Virus record (IMG/VR): IMGVR_UViG_3300049595_002293
Coordinates: 1-36,164 of that record
Source of the DNA: a virus
Reading direction: 5' to 3' (one strand)
Length of the DNA: 36,164 nt
The position numbers were made by a program, and so were the translations under genes. Within the stretch, counting starts at the first letter, position 1. Every line of letters begins with the position of its first letter. Under the pieces are notes generated by a model, which worked only from the letters and a program-made list of their open reading frames with translations, made no database searches and was not told the origin of the DNA. Positions 1 through 6,664 of this stretch are shown here, piece by piece.

Positions 1-104
1 TGAGTCCATACATCCTGGCAGAGTTTGGAAACAACTTCCGGATTGATGAAAACCCTTGGTTTGATTTTAACGACCAAGAAGCAGATCTTCTGTCCGCCAG
101 CTAG
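1..104 (+). CDS. 3' end of an unidentified gene (partial)
   Basis: An open frame enters from the left edge, read from base 3, and gives 33 codons before TAG at 102-104. The visible residues are mixed polar and aromatic (FGNNFRIDENPWFDF, then a C-terminal LLSAS). It lies on the same strand as the NblA-like gene and stops 24 bases before it, so the two may be co-transcribed. Too little is visible to name a family; it could be the end of a structural or early gene. Confidence 0.5.
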   Translation, partial: SPYILAEFGNNFRIDENPWFDFNDQEADLLSAS

Positions 105-128
105 CATTAGAATAATTGCAACACGCAA

Positions 129-434
129 ATGAAGGCTGGAATGGAGAGATCAGTCGAGCCCAGGGAATTTGAACTCCCGTTGGAATTGCAGTTCTCCATG
201 CGCAAGGCAGAACTTGCAGCGCAAGAGATGACATGGGACGAATTGCTGTACGCACTTCTGAACCTCTACCACCAGCGCCTGATGGAGTGGTATGCCATCA
301 AGGATATCCTTGCAGCAGAAAACATCTCGATTGACTTCGACATTCCCACCGACTTGGAATTAGCAGAACTCGCCGCCGCTTGTATTGGCGACGACGAGGA
401 TGACGAAGACGAAGATGAGCTTCAACCGTTTTGA
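129..434 (+). CDS. nblA: NblA-like phycobilisome degradation adaptor with acidic C-terminal tail
   Basis: NblA is a helical-hairpin adaptor that binds phycobiliproteins and delivers phycobilisomes to the Clp protease. Residues 14-62 align without gaps to NblA as I remember it: F-x-L-x-x-E-x-Q-F opens helix 1 (16-33), a short E-M-T turn corresponds to the usual I/M-S, and helix 2 (35-62) keeps LLxLYxQ and a lysine near its end. Typical NblA proteins are about 55-65 residues; this one has 101, with an extra C-terminal segment ending in ten consecutive acidic residues (88-97). The ATG at 141 (Met5) has GAAGG five to nine bases upstream and is an alternative start. NblA genes are known in some cyanophages. 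The 3' end overlaps the convergent DUF3310 gene by 13 bases. The family assignment is from pattern matching, not a search. Confidence 0.6.
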   Translation: MKAGMERSVEPREFELPLELQFSMRKAELAAQEMTWDELLYALLNLYHQRLMEWYAIKDILAAENISIDFDIPTDLELAELAAACIGDDEDDEDEDELQPF

Positions 435-652
435 GCTTCGTCCAAATCAATAAGGCGGTTGAGGTACCACTGTGCCTTCTTCAGTGATTCTGTCCCGCCT
501 TTATGCTTCTCACGCCAGATATACTTCATGCAGTTGGCCTTGCAGAAACCACGGAATTCTTCGGTGGTTAAAGCTGCCTCAATGGCTTCAATGCACTCAA
601 TGCCCCCATCAGTGTAGTGAGAAGGATGATTAACCACATCCTCCTGGAGCAC
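422..652 (-). CDS. DUF3310 family phage protein
   Basis: The 76-residue product holds the core of the small phage DUF3310 family: a VNHPSHY motif, then GGIECIEAIE, a FCKANCMKYIWR segment and a final LKKAQWYLNRLI helix. This family is common in phage genomes and is sometimes labelled nucleotide kinase, without firm biochemical support. I chose the GTG at 652 because AAAAGG sits five bases upstream. The in-frame ATG at 913 would add a low-complexity Gly/Thr/Ser-rich stretch that overlaps the upstream gene (718-1059) by almost 200 bases. No ATG lies between the end of that gene and the DUF3310 core, so translation from GTG or by frameshift from the upstream gene are the options. Confidence 0.7.
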   Translation of the reverse strand: MLQEDVVNHPSHYTDGGIECIEAIEAALTTEEFRGFCKANCMKYIWREKHKGGTESLKKAQWYLNRLIDLDEAQNG

Positions 653-717
653 CGGAGCCTTTTCTTTCGTTAGCCAGGGCACAGGACAAATACCGTCCTT
701 GCAGCCAGAATCGTCTG

Positions 718-1059
718 TTACCGGCTCAAACCACGACGTTTGCGTGACTGCTCCAGCATCTCCTCGCTGGGCCCCTCCAGGTCCAACACTAACGCCCTGG
801 GTTTCGGTGATGCGCCCATCTGCAGGCCCTCCTCCATTGACGGAATGTACCCCGTCGTTCCAGGCCGTTGCCCCTCGAGATTTAGTGGATTCCTTTCCCG
901 CCCCTGTTGACATGCGACCAAGCCTCGGTTGTACATATCCATTAATGGTACATCATTCGCTTCATTGTCGAGCGGTGCACCAAAATCTTCTTCGCTGAGG
1001 CAGCGGGACTTCACTTCGTCTTGAATGAAGCTATCTAAGAAACCTGCGGCGCCATGCAT
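718..1059 (-). CDS. hypothetical protein upstream of DUF3310 gene
   Basis: A 113-residue protein I do not recognise. It has an N-terminal acidic part (IQDEVKSRCLSEEDFG), a proline/glycine-rich middle, and a charged, probably helical C-terminus (LDLEGPSEEMLEQSRKRR). The composition looks like a real protein, unlike the overlapping frame. The start codon sits in a 14-bp perfect palindrome shared with the divergent gene at 1101. It reads toward the DUF3310 gene and is probably co-transcribed with it. Function unknown. Confidence 0.5.
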   Translation of the reverse strand: MHGAAGFLDSFIQDEVKSRCLSEEDFGAPLDNEANDVPLMDMYNRGLVACQQGRERNPLNLEGQRPGTTGYIPSMEEGLQMGASPKPRALVLDLEGPSEEMLEQSRKRRGLSR

Positions 1060-1063
1060 GGCG
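1050..1063. promoter_or_regulatory. 14-bp perfect palindrome between divergent genes
   Basis: CGCCATGCATGGCG is a perfect palindrome that includes the start codon of the minus-strand gene (1059) and lies 37 bases before the plus-strand start at 1101. Its place between divergent genes suits an operator, but this is inference from symmetry and position only. Confidence 0.3.
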
Positions 1064-1100
1064 AATACCCTGGTTGATTTATTGCTTCTACAATGATACT

Positions 1101-1472
1101 ATGGCAAAATTCTTTGACCTTAATTACGATCCAACGGCTGACGCTGGTACGTCAGGGGCTGAGGTTACTGACCTTAATCCTGAACAGGCGTACGATACAG
1201 ATTTACGTCGTTTCCCGTCAGAAGAAAGACAAGCTGTTGAATCGTTAAACAATAATCAAGACCGCGTTGGTAAGTTCTTCAGGGCAGCTAAAACCGCTGG
1301 GGCATACCGACAAAGAGCAGGTATTGCTGAACCGACCATCCGAGGTAAAACCCCAAGAACAGAAGCAACAATGGACGGTGTTACACTGCCAAGTATGGGG
1401 GATACAGTAGGACGAGCCGGAAGTACCGGCTACGCCCGTAAACCTGGACCAAGCTTTGGTAAGCAATACTAA
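1101..1472 (+). CDS. hypothetical protein, low-complexity and glycine-rich
   Basis: The product from the ATG at 1101 has 123 residues; an earlier ATG at 1074 would only add an odd hydrophobic stretch. The N-terminus (MAKFFDLNYDP) is followed by a polar central part and a basic Gly/Pro/Ser-rich C-terminus ending GPSFGKQY, which looks disordered. There are no membrane segments or catalytic motifs. It faces away from the 718-1059 gene and overlaps the convergent dCTP deaminase gene by four bases. Such proteins are often virion-associated in phages, but nothing here shows that. Confidence 0.5.
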   Translation: MAKFFDLNYDPTADAGTSGAEVTDLNPEQAYDTDLRRFPSEERQAVESLNNNQDRVGKFFRAAKTAGAYRQRAGIAEPTIRGKTPRTEATMDGVTLPSMGDTVGRAGSTGYARKPGPSFGKQY

Positions 1473-2056
1473 ACCTGGGAGAACACAACGTTCTTTGGTT
1501 GGTCTTGATACTTACCTTTCCGGTCCTGGTAAGTAACTTCACAACGGCTACCAGTGTGGAACAACAGCTGAGTAATTCCCTCATTCGCATAAATGCGATT
1601 GAATAAACCAGTGCAGTTACTGATTTCAAGTGTAAGGTAACCCTCCCATCCGGCTTCGGCAGGCGTGATGTTTACCATGATCCCCGACCGTGCATACGTA
1701 GATTTACCAACAGCTACAACACTGATGTTGTCAGGTAGCTTCAAACGTTCATGCGCTACGCCAAGACAGTAACCGTACGGCGGCAGCAAGAAATATTGAC
1801 CACGTTCATCCTCCCGAAGATCGGCAGGCTTCAAAATATCGGGATCAAAATTCTTGGGGTCACAATCCCCTGCTTGTACACGGCCAAAAATCAGGCACTG
1901 ACTAGGTGACAGGCGAATGTCATATCCGTACGAACTGAGGCCGTAACTGAGAAGCTTCCGTCCATTCTCCTTGCTTACCAAATGATCCACAAATGGATCA
2001 ATCATCCCATGTTCAAGGGCCTGCTCACGAATTTCCCAGTCGGCAAGGATGCTCAT
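1469..2056 (-). CDS. dcd: dCTP deaminase
   Basis: Dcd converts dCTP to dUTP, the precursor of dTMP, so it supplies thymidine nucleotides for phage DNA synthesis. The 195-residue protein has the family's full length and motifs: SSYGYDIRLS (41-50), GKSTYARSG (117-125), then TPAEAGWEGYLTLEISN (131-147) with the expected catalytic Glu at 134, and a trimer/nucleotide-binding region NRIYANEGITQLLF. It uses the TPxExGWEG form of the motif. It is the last gene of a minus-strand run starting at 3941, 32 bases after the methyltransferase-like gene. It could in principle also carry dUTPase activity, as bifunctional relatives do; the sequence alone does not decide this. Confidence 0.93.
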   Translation of the reverse strand: MSILADWEIREQALEHGMIDPFVDHLVSKENGRKLLSYGLSSYGYDIRLSPSQCLIFGRVQAGDCDPKNFDPDILKPADLREDERGQYFLLPPYGYCLGVAHERLKLPDNISVVAVGKSTYARSGIMVNITPAEAGWEGYLTLEISNCTGLFNRIYANEGITQLLFHTGSRCEVTYQDRKGKYQDQPKNVVFSQV

Positions 2057-2088
2057 AATTCCTTTTAATCCTTTTCACTCTAGAGAAA

Positions 2089-2676
2089 TTAACAGAGAAT
2101 GTGCCCCCTTGGCTCGTAAATATCCTTAAAACGTTCGATTGCTTTCCCCGTATCTTCCATGGGGGGCAGGTACACCAATAGTGAGGTGCACGTTTTATGC
2201 ACGCCAACGCCTGTGCTCTTGCGAACTGTTAACGTCGGTGGCGTCCGCAAGATGCAGATGGGAAAATCAAAAATCTTAAACTCGTAACGAATCATGTCCG
2301 GGCAGTTGGTAAAGTACAAGCCCTGACTTACTTCTCTCGCTAACCAGCTGCGGTAAAGTTTTCGGAACCACACCGCATGTGACGATGTCAAAGTTGGAGA
2401 AGAAGACCGTGTCATCTTCCAACGTTCATTCTTCTTGTCCCAGAAGTATGCACCACTGGGAGGAAAGACGTAAACCTTGCCGTACCACGTTTGGCAGTTC
2501 AATCCATCGTCAGATGGAGTGAAATACTTCTTGGCATCGACGTATTCATTTGCAAAATCCGAGCTGGCAACATCAAGATCAATACCCTCCATCAGGGCGT
2601 GCGCTGCTGAAACCAGGTCAGAACTTGTGATTAACTCACGATCTTCTGCGTGAGCCTTGATGTTTTCAATTGCCAT
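2089..2676 (-). CDS. Dam-like DNA N6-adenine methyltransferase relative, atypical active site
   Basis: The central part matches phage N6-adenine methyltransferases of the Dam type: DLDVASS (33-39) corresponds to their LDVAAS strand, and YFTPSDDGL (51-59) followed by WYGKVYVFPPSG corresponds to the YFTxxDDGL...W.GxVxxNPPY segment. The catalytic N/D-P-P-Y is replaced by F-P-P-S at 71-74, so the protein may be inactive, have altered chemistry, or only bind DNA or SAM. The 195-residue length fits the family. Its start overlaps the stop of the upstream gene by one base, indicating translational coupling. A role in modifying phage DNA against restriction would be the usual inference, weakened by the motif change. 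Confidence 0.6.
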   Translation of the reverse strand: MAIENIKAHAEDRELITSSDLVSAAHALMEGIDLDVASSDFANEYVDAKKYFTPSDDGLNCQTWYGKVYVFPPSGAYFWDKKNERWKMTRSSSPTLTSSHAVWFRKLYRSWLAREVSQGLYFTNCPDMIRYEFKIFDFPICILRTPPTLTVRKSTGVGVHKTCTSLLVYLPPMEDTGKAIERFKDIYEPRGHILC

Positions 2677-3062
2677 CAGTTTTCTGACACTTTGGTATAG
2701 TCGATCTCCAAGTAACGCATGCCCGCTGCATCATTGATGATGTAACCAGCTTTTTCCGCTGGATCAATCTTCTGTGCGGCACTGAGGATACGCCTGAATG
2801 TCTCAGCTAAATCACCATCATTACCGCGTTCACACTCCTCTTGCGCTGAGTGCATCTCTTTTAGCGTCATGAAGAACATCGAACGGTCGGAATTGTCAGG
2901 TTGAAACACCATCACCCCTGGACCTTCATGCTCCCACATTTTGCAATAATGCTGCCCCATGTCACCAAGGATCAACTTGATAGTGGCATCAAGCATCTTG
3001 GCTTTCGTTTGATCAAGTTCAGGACCGATTACCGATGCGATCAACTTTTCACGACGGCTCAT
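2676..3062 (-). CDS. hypothetical protein
   Basis: A 128-residue, soluble, mostly helical protein I do not recognise. The N-terminus is basic (MSRREKLIAS), the middle contains HYCKMWEHEGPGVMVF, and the C-terminal part ends in a short strand-like MRYLEIDYTKV. No zinc ligands in pairs, Walker motifs or membrane segments. It overlaps the preceding gene by 14 bases and the methyltransferase-like gene by one base, so it is made from the same transcript as these two. An accessory role with the methyltransferase is only a guess from position. Confidence 0.6.
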   Translation of the reverse strand: MSRREKLIASVIGPELDQTKAKMLDATIKLILGDMGQHYCKMWEHEGPGVMVFQPDNSDRSMFFMTLKEMHSAQEECERGNDGDLAETFRRILSAAQKIDPAEKAGYIINDAAGMRYLEIDYTKVSEN

Positions 3063-3516
3063 TTTTAATCAACCCCTGCTTGATTAGTGCTTCCAGTAGT
3101 TTATTGGTTGGTTTGTACAAGACAACCATCTTGCCCAGGATACCGCGTTTTTTTACGAGGCGTCCAGTATCGTCCTTCAGTTTTTCAAATTCTCCTGAAC
3201 GGATCAGATATTCTGCCACACAACGTAACCGTCGTTTAAGTGGCAATTCGGCTTGCGGGAATTTGCCGCAGATCGTATCAGGTGTTAAGTCCTGGAACGC
3301 AAGACGCAAACGATTGGCAAGTGTCATACCAAAGTTCGCATCCTCTTCTTCATAATTTTTTAAGTTTTCCAGGTATCTTTGCAGGCACCCGTCATCGAAA
3401 GATCCTTCGGGTGGCAAGAACATCTCCACTTGATCCGCCAGTGATGCTGGCAATACTTCCCTGTAATTGACCAGGGTTACAACCTCAGTTTCAATCCCGT
3501 GAAATCTGTGCGGCAT
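3049..3516 (-). CDS. hypothetical protein, possible winged-helix C-terminus
   Basis: A 155-residue protein. The first half is acidic with FLPPEGSFDDGCLQRYLENLKNYEEED; the second half is basic and could form a small helical/winged domain (LKRRLRCVAEYLIRSGEFEKL, then GRLVKKRGILGKMVVLY, then a final helix). That pattern suggests DNA or RNA binding but is not a named family to me. The start codon shares one base with the stop of the helix-turn-helix gene (TAATG junction). Its 3' end overlaps the next gene by 14 bases. Confidence 0.55.
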   Translation of the reverse strand: MPHRFHGIETEVVTLVNYREVLPASLADQVEMFLPPEGSFDDGCLQRYLENLKNYEEEDANFGMTLANRLRLAFQDLTPDTICGKFPQAELPLKRRLRCVAEYLIRSGEFEKLKDDTGRLVKKRGILGKMVVLYKPTNKLLEALIKQGLIKNEPS

Positions 3517-3941
3517 TATACGAGACGATCGGGGTTGGTTGTTTTATATTTGGTCGACCGTGCACCGGTATTGCCAATAAAATCCCAGAGATCACTTTGG
3601 CGATTCTTGCAGAATGCGTGGATCATCTGGTTCCATGGGATGCGAATAACCGCTTTACGATTGGGATCTGGCGAAATATTGACGTAGTGAACACCTTCTA
3701 CCCAACCTTTGTCAGGAGTCTTACGTCCAATAGAAATCCAATTTCTGATCGTTTGATCGGATACGCCCAACCGCTTGGCACACTCCTCAGTTGATACGTA
3801 TTCATCTGCGTAAATCTGGGGATTCAAGATATTTGTCTCGTCTTCTCCGTAACGACTGTGCCACATTGACGAAAGGATGTTGCGAATACCCTTGAGTTCG
3901 GTGGCAATATCCTCCAAACCTTTTCGTAAGCCGTAGTTCAT
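3516..3941 (-). CDS. helix-turn-helix DNA-binding protein (MerR/excisionase-like)
   Basis: Residues 48-69 (YVSTEECAKRLGVSDQTIRNWI) form a clear helix-turn-helix of the MerR/excisionase type, followed by a wing-like part (EGVHYVNISPDP, then AVIRIPWNQMI). The N-terminal 45 residues are helical and may oligomerise. It heads the minus-strand operon running to dcd, so it may regulate that operon or the divergent late genes that begin at 3993. The 51-base gap to the plus-strand gene would hold both promoters. No integrase is visible nearby, so a true excisionase role is unlikely on present evidence. Confidence 0.7.
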   Translation of the reverse strand: MNYGLRKGLEDIATELKGIRNILSSMWHSRYGEDETNILNPQIYADEYVSTEECAKRLGVSDQTIRNWISIGRKTPDKGWVEGVHYVNISPDPNRKAVIRIPWNQMIHAFCKNRQSDLWDFIGNTGARSTKYKTTNPDRLV

Positions 3942-3992
3942 GGCGACAAATCCTCTCTATAGATGCTAGTGTGTGTGAAAAGGTTTTGCATC

Positions 3993-4304
3993 ATGGAAGA
4001 ACAAATTCCCCCTAGTCAGTTTCCGGGTCAACCCACTGGTCAGGACTATTTCATGAATGAGATCAGTCCTGAAAATCTTGCAGCAATGAAAGCAAGAGCA
4101 AAAGAACTAGCCATCCAACAAGCCTTGGCCCAGCAAGCGAGCTTTCAACAGCAACCGCCGCAGGTGATGTATGTTCGGCGCAACCTTACCGTTGCAGAAT
4201 TACTGGTTGTATTCCTCATTTCCTGTGGAATTGTAACAGGAATCCAATTTGTTTGGCACGGTGTTTCCAACCTGCTGCCAAGGATTGAGGTAAGGGTTAA
4301 GTGA
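3993..4304 (+). CDS. small single-span membrane protein
   Basis: The 103-residue product begins at the ATG at 3993, which has AAAAGG nine bases upstream; an in-frame ATG at 3963 would add an implausible Cys-rich lead. The first half is hydrophilic and Gln/Pro-rich (KELAIQQALAQQASFQQQ). One membrane segment follows around residues 65-90 (VAELLVVFLISCGIVTG), then a short basic tail. It is the first gene of the late plus-strand module and precedes the first tail fibre. It could be a virion membrane-interacting protein or a lysis component; the sequence does not decide. Confidence 0.55.
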   Translation: MEEQIPPSQFPGQPTGQDYFMNEISPENLAAMKARAKELAIQQALAQQASFQQQPPQVMYVRRNLTVAELLVVFLISCGIVTGIQFVWHGVSNLLPRIEVRVK

Positions 4305-4315
4305 GCAAAGAGAAC

Positions 4316-4331
4316 TATAATTAGGTATAAT
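4316..4331 (+). promoter_or_regulatory. tandem TATAAT boxes upstream of the first tail-fibre gene
   Basis: TATAAT occurs at 4316-4321 and again at 4326-4331, ten bases apart. The second copy ends 18 bases before the GTG start at 4350. No good -35 hexamer is visible. Similar boxes precede several other genes in this window at 18-22 bases. Confidence 0.45.
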
Positions 4332-4349
4332 ACTGCGCAGTATAAGTAG

Positions 4350-6626
4350 GTGGCCACCAATAGAAGAATCAGCGAGTTTCCGTCGATTGACGGCACCGCG
4401 ATTGTTGATGAAGACCTCATGACGCTGGTCCACGTTTTTGAAGTGGACCCCGTACTGCGCAACAAAAAAATTACCTTCAGTCAGTTCCGTACCTACCTAG
4501 ATCAATACTATGCAAATGTCACTGGCGAAACAATCAGTGGCAATGTTGTAATTCAAGGTGGTTTAACCGTTAGTGGTGCAACAAGCCTGAGCACAGTAAC
4601 GAGTTCGGGCCTTGGAACATTCAGCGGTGTTATCATCCAGAACAATTTAAATGTCAGCGGTACTACCAGTGGAACAACCTTCACTGGTTCCATGGCAAAC
4701 TTTGTGTCCGGACAATTTACGGACAGAGTATCTGGCGCCACGATCACCGGCAATAACATCCAAGCAACCACAGGTAACTATCAGTCCCTTACTGGTGTAA
4801 CCGGTGTTTTTACAACCAGTCTCTCTGGTGCGACAATTACCGGCAACGTTGGTCAATTTACCACGGTCTCAGGTCAATCAATTTCTGGTGCAAACATCAC
4901 CGGTGTTTCTGGCGTATTCACCACCCAGTTATCCGGCGCCACAATCACAGGCAATACAGTTCAAGCGACAACTGTTACCGGCATTACCGCTAACGTCACC
5001 ACAGGAAACTTCCAGACGCTTACGGCTGTCACTGGAATCATTCAGTCGACACTTACGGTCACTGGCGTCAGTACGTTTGTCAGCTCAGGTTTTTTCCAGG
5101 GCAACGTCAATGTCACTGGTACGCTCAGCGGCAACACAATTACTGGTGCAACGGGAGTCTTTACATCTGTAACAGGTGTATCCGGTGTCTATACAACACA
5201 GTTATCGGGTGCCACGATTACTGGCAACGTTGGGCAATATACGTCTCTTACTGGTGTTACTGGTGTATTTACAACATCTGTTTCTGGTACCACCGTTACA
5301 GGTAATACGGGACAATTTACGACCGCAAATGCTGTCACAGGAAACTTTACGTCACTTACCGGTACAACCACAACTGGTACCCTGGCTCGATTTACAACTG
5401 TTACTGGCATAAGCGGTGCATTCACATCGTTAACAGGACAAACAATCACAGGTGTTAGTGGTGCATTTACGTCACTGACCGGCGTAACAGGCGTCTTTAC
5501 TACATCGTTATCAGGCGCAACCGTAACCGGCACCACGGCTCAGTTTACGACCGTCACTGGCATCAGTGGAGCATTTACTGTTCTTACTGGTGTTACCATA
5601 ACCGGCACAACGGCCAACTTTGCGTCAGGCGTATTCACAACTCAGCTTTCAGGTACGACCGTCACTGGTACAACGGCTAACTTCACAACTGGTGTTTTCC
5701 AGAACTTAACGGCAACCAACCAGACGTTTGGCGGCAACCTTACATTCTCTGGTAATACAACAACACTTGGATCCGGCTTTATTGCTTCTGGTCTTAGTGT
5801 TACTGGAACAATTAGTGGCATCACTGTTACCGGCACTGCAGGTCAATTCACAACTGCAACTGCTGTCACCGGTACGTTCACGTCATTAACCGGTACAACA
5901 ACGACCGGTACTACTGCCAACTTTGCATCTGGCGTATTCACAACCGTAGTCTCTGGTGCGACGGTTACCGGTAATACCGTTAACGCAACCACTGGTAACT
6001 TCCAATCAATTACTGGTGTCACTGGCGTATTCACTACGTTACTGTCTGGCGCCACCGTAACCGGCACAACAATTCAAGGTACAACAATCACTGGCGTAAG
6101 CGGTGCATTCACTGTTGTTACTGGTGTAACTGTCACAGGTACAACCGCTAATTTTGAAAGTGGCGTATTCACGACACGAGTCTCTGGCACAACGGTAACC
6201 GGTAATACGGGTCAATTTACAACTGTCACGGGTATCAGCGGTGCATTTACTGTTGTAACAGGCGTAACCGTTACCGGCACTACGGCCAACTTTGCATCTG
6301 GTGTATTTACCACCGTCGTTTCAGGTACAACCGTTACTGGCACAACGGCTAATTTCACAACTGCAAATGCTGTCAGTGGTAACTTCACATCACTAACTGG
6401 TACGACAACCATTGGTACTACCGCTAATTTTGTCAACGGTAACTTCAGTACACAAGTCTCTGGCGCCACAGTGACCGGTGCTACGGGTGCATTCACCAAT
6501 ATCACCGGTAGTATTCTTCGGGTAACAACTCCTTCTGGGGGAACACCAGCCATTGTTTGCTCCGGTGTTGTTTCTGGTAGTACATCTGGTTTTGTAATTC
6601 AAGGACCATTAATCATCCTTCCTTAA
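4350..6626 (+). CDS. giant repeat-rich tail fibre
   Basis: A 758-residue fibre protein starting at GTG. Residues 1-50 (ISEFPSIDG, then FSQFRTYLDQY) form a distinct N-terminal domain typical of phage fibres that attach to the tail. Residues from about 60 to 725 are almost entirely short repeats of the type TGVFTTxLSGATVTGTTAxFTTVTG, rich in Thr, Gly, Ser and Val, which should fold as a long trimeric beta-structured shaft. The last 35 residues (SGVVSGSTSGFVIQG, then PLIILP) differ and may be the tip or a trimerisation element. The repeats are mirrored at the start of the following fibre gene, so the two may assemble end to end. The assignment as a fibre rests on architecture, not on a specific named family. 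Confidence 0.8.
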   Translation: MATNRRISEFPSIDGTAIVDEDLMTLVHVFEVDPVLRNKKITFSQFRTYLDQYYANVTGETISGNVVIQGGLTVSGATSLSTVTSSGLGTFSGVIIQNNLNVSGTTSGTTFTGSMANFVSGQFTDRVSGATITGNNIQATTGNYQSLTGVTGVFTTSLSGATITGNVGQFTTVSGQSISGANITGVSGVFTTQLSGATITGNTVQATTVTGITANVTTGNFQTLTAVTGIIQSTLTVTGVSTFVSSGFFQGNVNVTGTLSGNTITGATGVFTSVTGVSGVYTTQLSGATITGNVGQYTSLTGVTGVFTTSVSGTTVTGNTGQFTTANAVTGNFTSLTGTTTTGTLARFTTVTGISGAFTSLTGQTITGVSGAFTSLTGVTGVFTTSLSGATVTGTTAQFTTVTGISGAFTVLTGVTITGTTANFASGVFTTQLSGTTVTGTTANFTTGVFQNLTATNQTFGGNLTFSGNTTTLGSGFIASGLSVTGTISGITVTGTAGQFTTATAVTGTFTSLTGTTTTGTTANFASGVFTTVVSGATVTGNTVNATTGNFQSITGVTGVFTTLLSGATVTGTTIQGTTITGVSGAFTVVTGVTVTGTTANFESGVFTTRVSGTTVTGNTGQFTTVTGISGAFTVVTGVTVTGTTANFASGVFTTVVSGTTVTGTTANFTTANAVSGNFTSLTGTTTIGTTANFVNGNFSTQVSGATVTGATGAFTNITGSILRVTTPSGGTPAIVCSGVVSGSTSGFVIQGPLIILP
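4540..6500 (+). repeat. tandem degenerate repeats encoding the fibre shaft
   Basis: About 2 kb of in-frame degenerate repeats. Recurrent DNA words include actggtgt, accggtgt, ggcgtattcac and gccaactttgc. Units are variable in length and order, mostly built from phrases encoding SGATVTG, TANF.SGVFTT and VTGISGAFT. Synonymous codon variation between copies shows that the protein phrase is selected and that this is not a recent exact expansion. Confidence 0.85.
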
Positions 6627-6664
6627 TTTTTTGGCTTAAAATAAGTAAAAACAGGTAAGCAACA

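Noticed and set aside
422-913. Longer DUF3310 frame from the ATG at 913
   Set aside because: The added 87 residues overlap the 718-1059 gene by almost 200 bases and have a low-complexity composition; a GTG with a good Shine-Dalgarno sequence fits better.
4540-6500. Tandem repeats as a CRISPR array
   Set aside because: The repeats are degenerate, in-frame and lack constant repeat and unique spacer structure; they encode a fibre shaft.
5189-6553. Minus-strand open frames within the fibre
   Set aside because: They are mirror translations of the Thr/Gly repeats, rich in VPVTV, and have no independent support.
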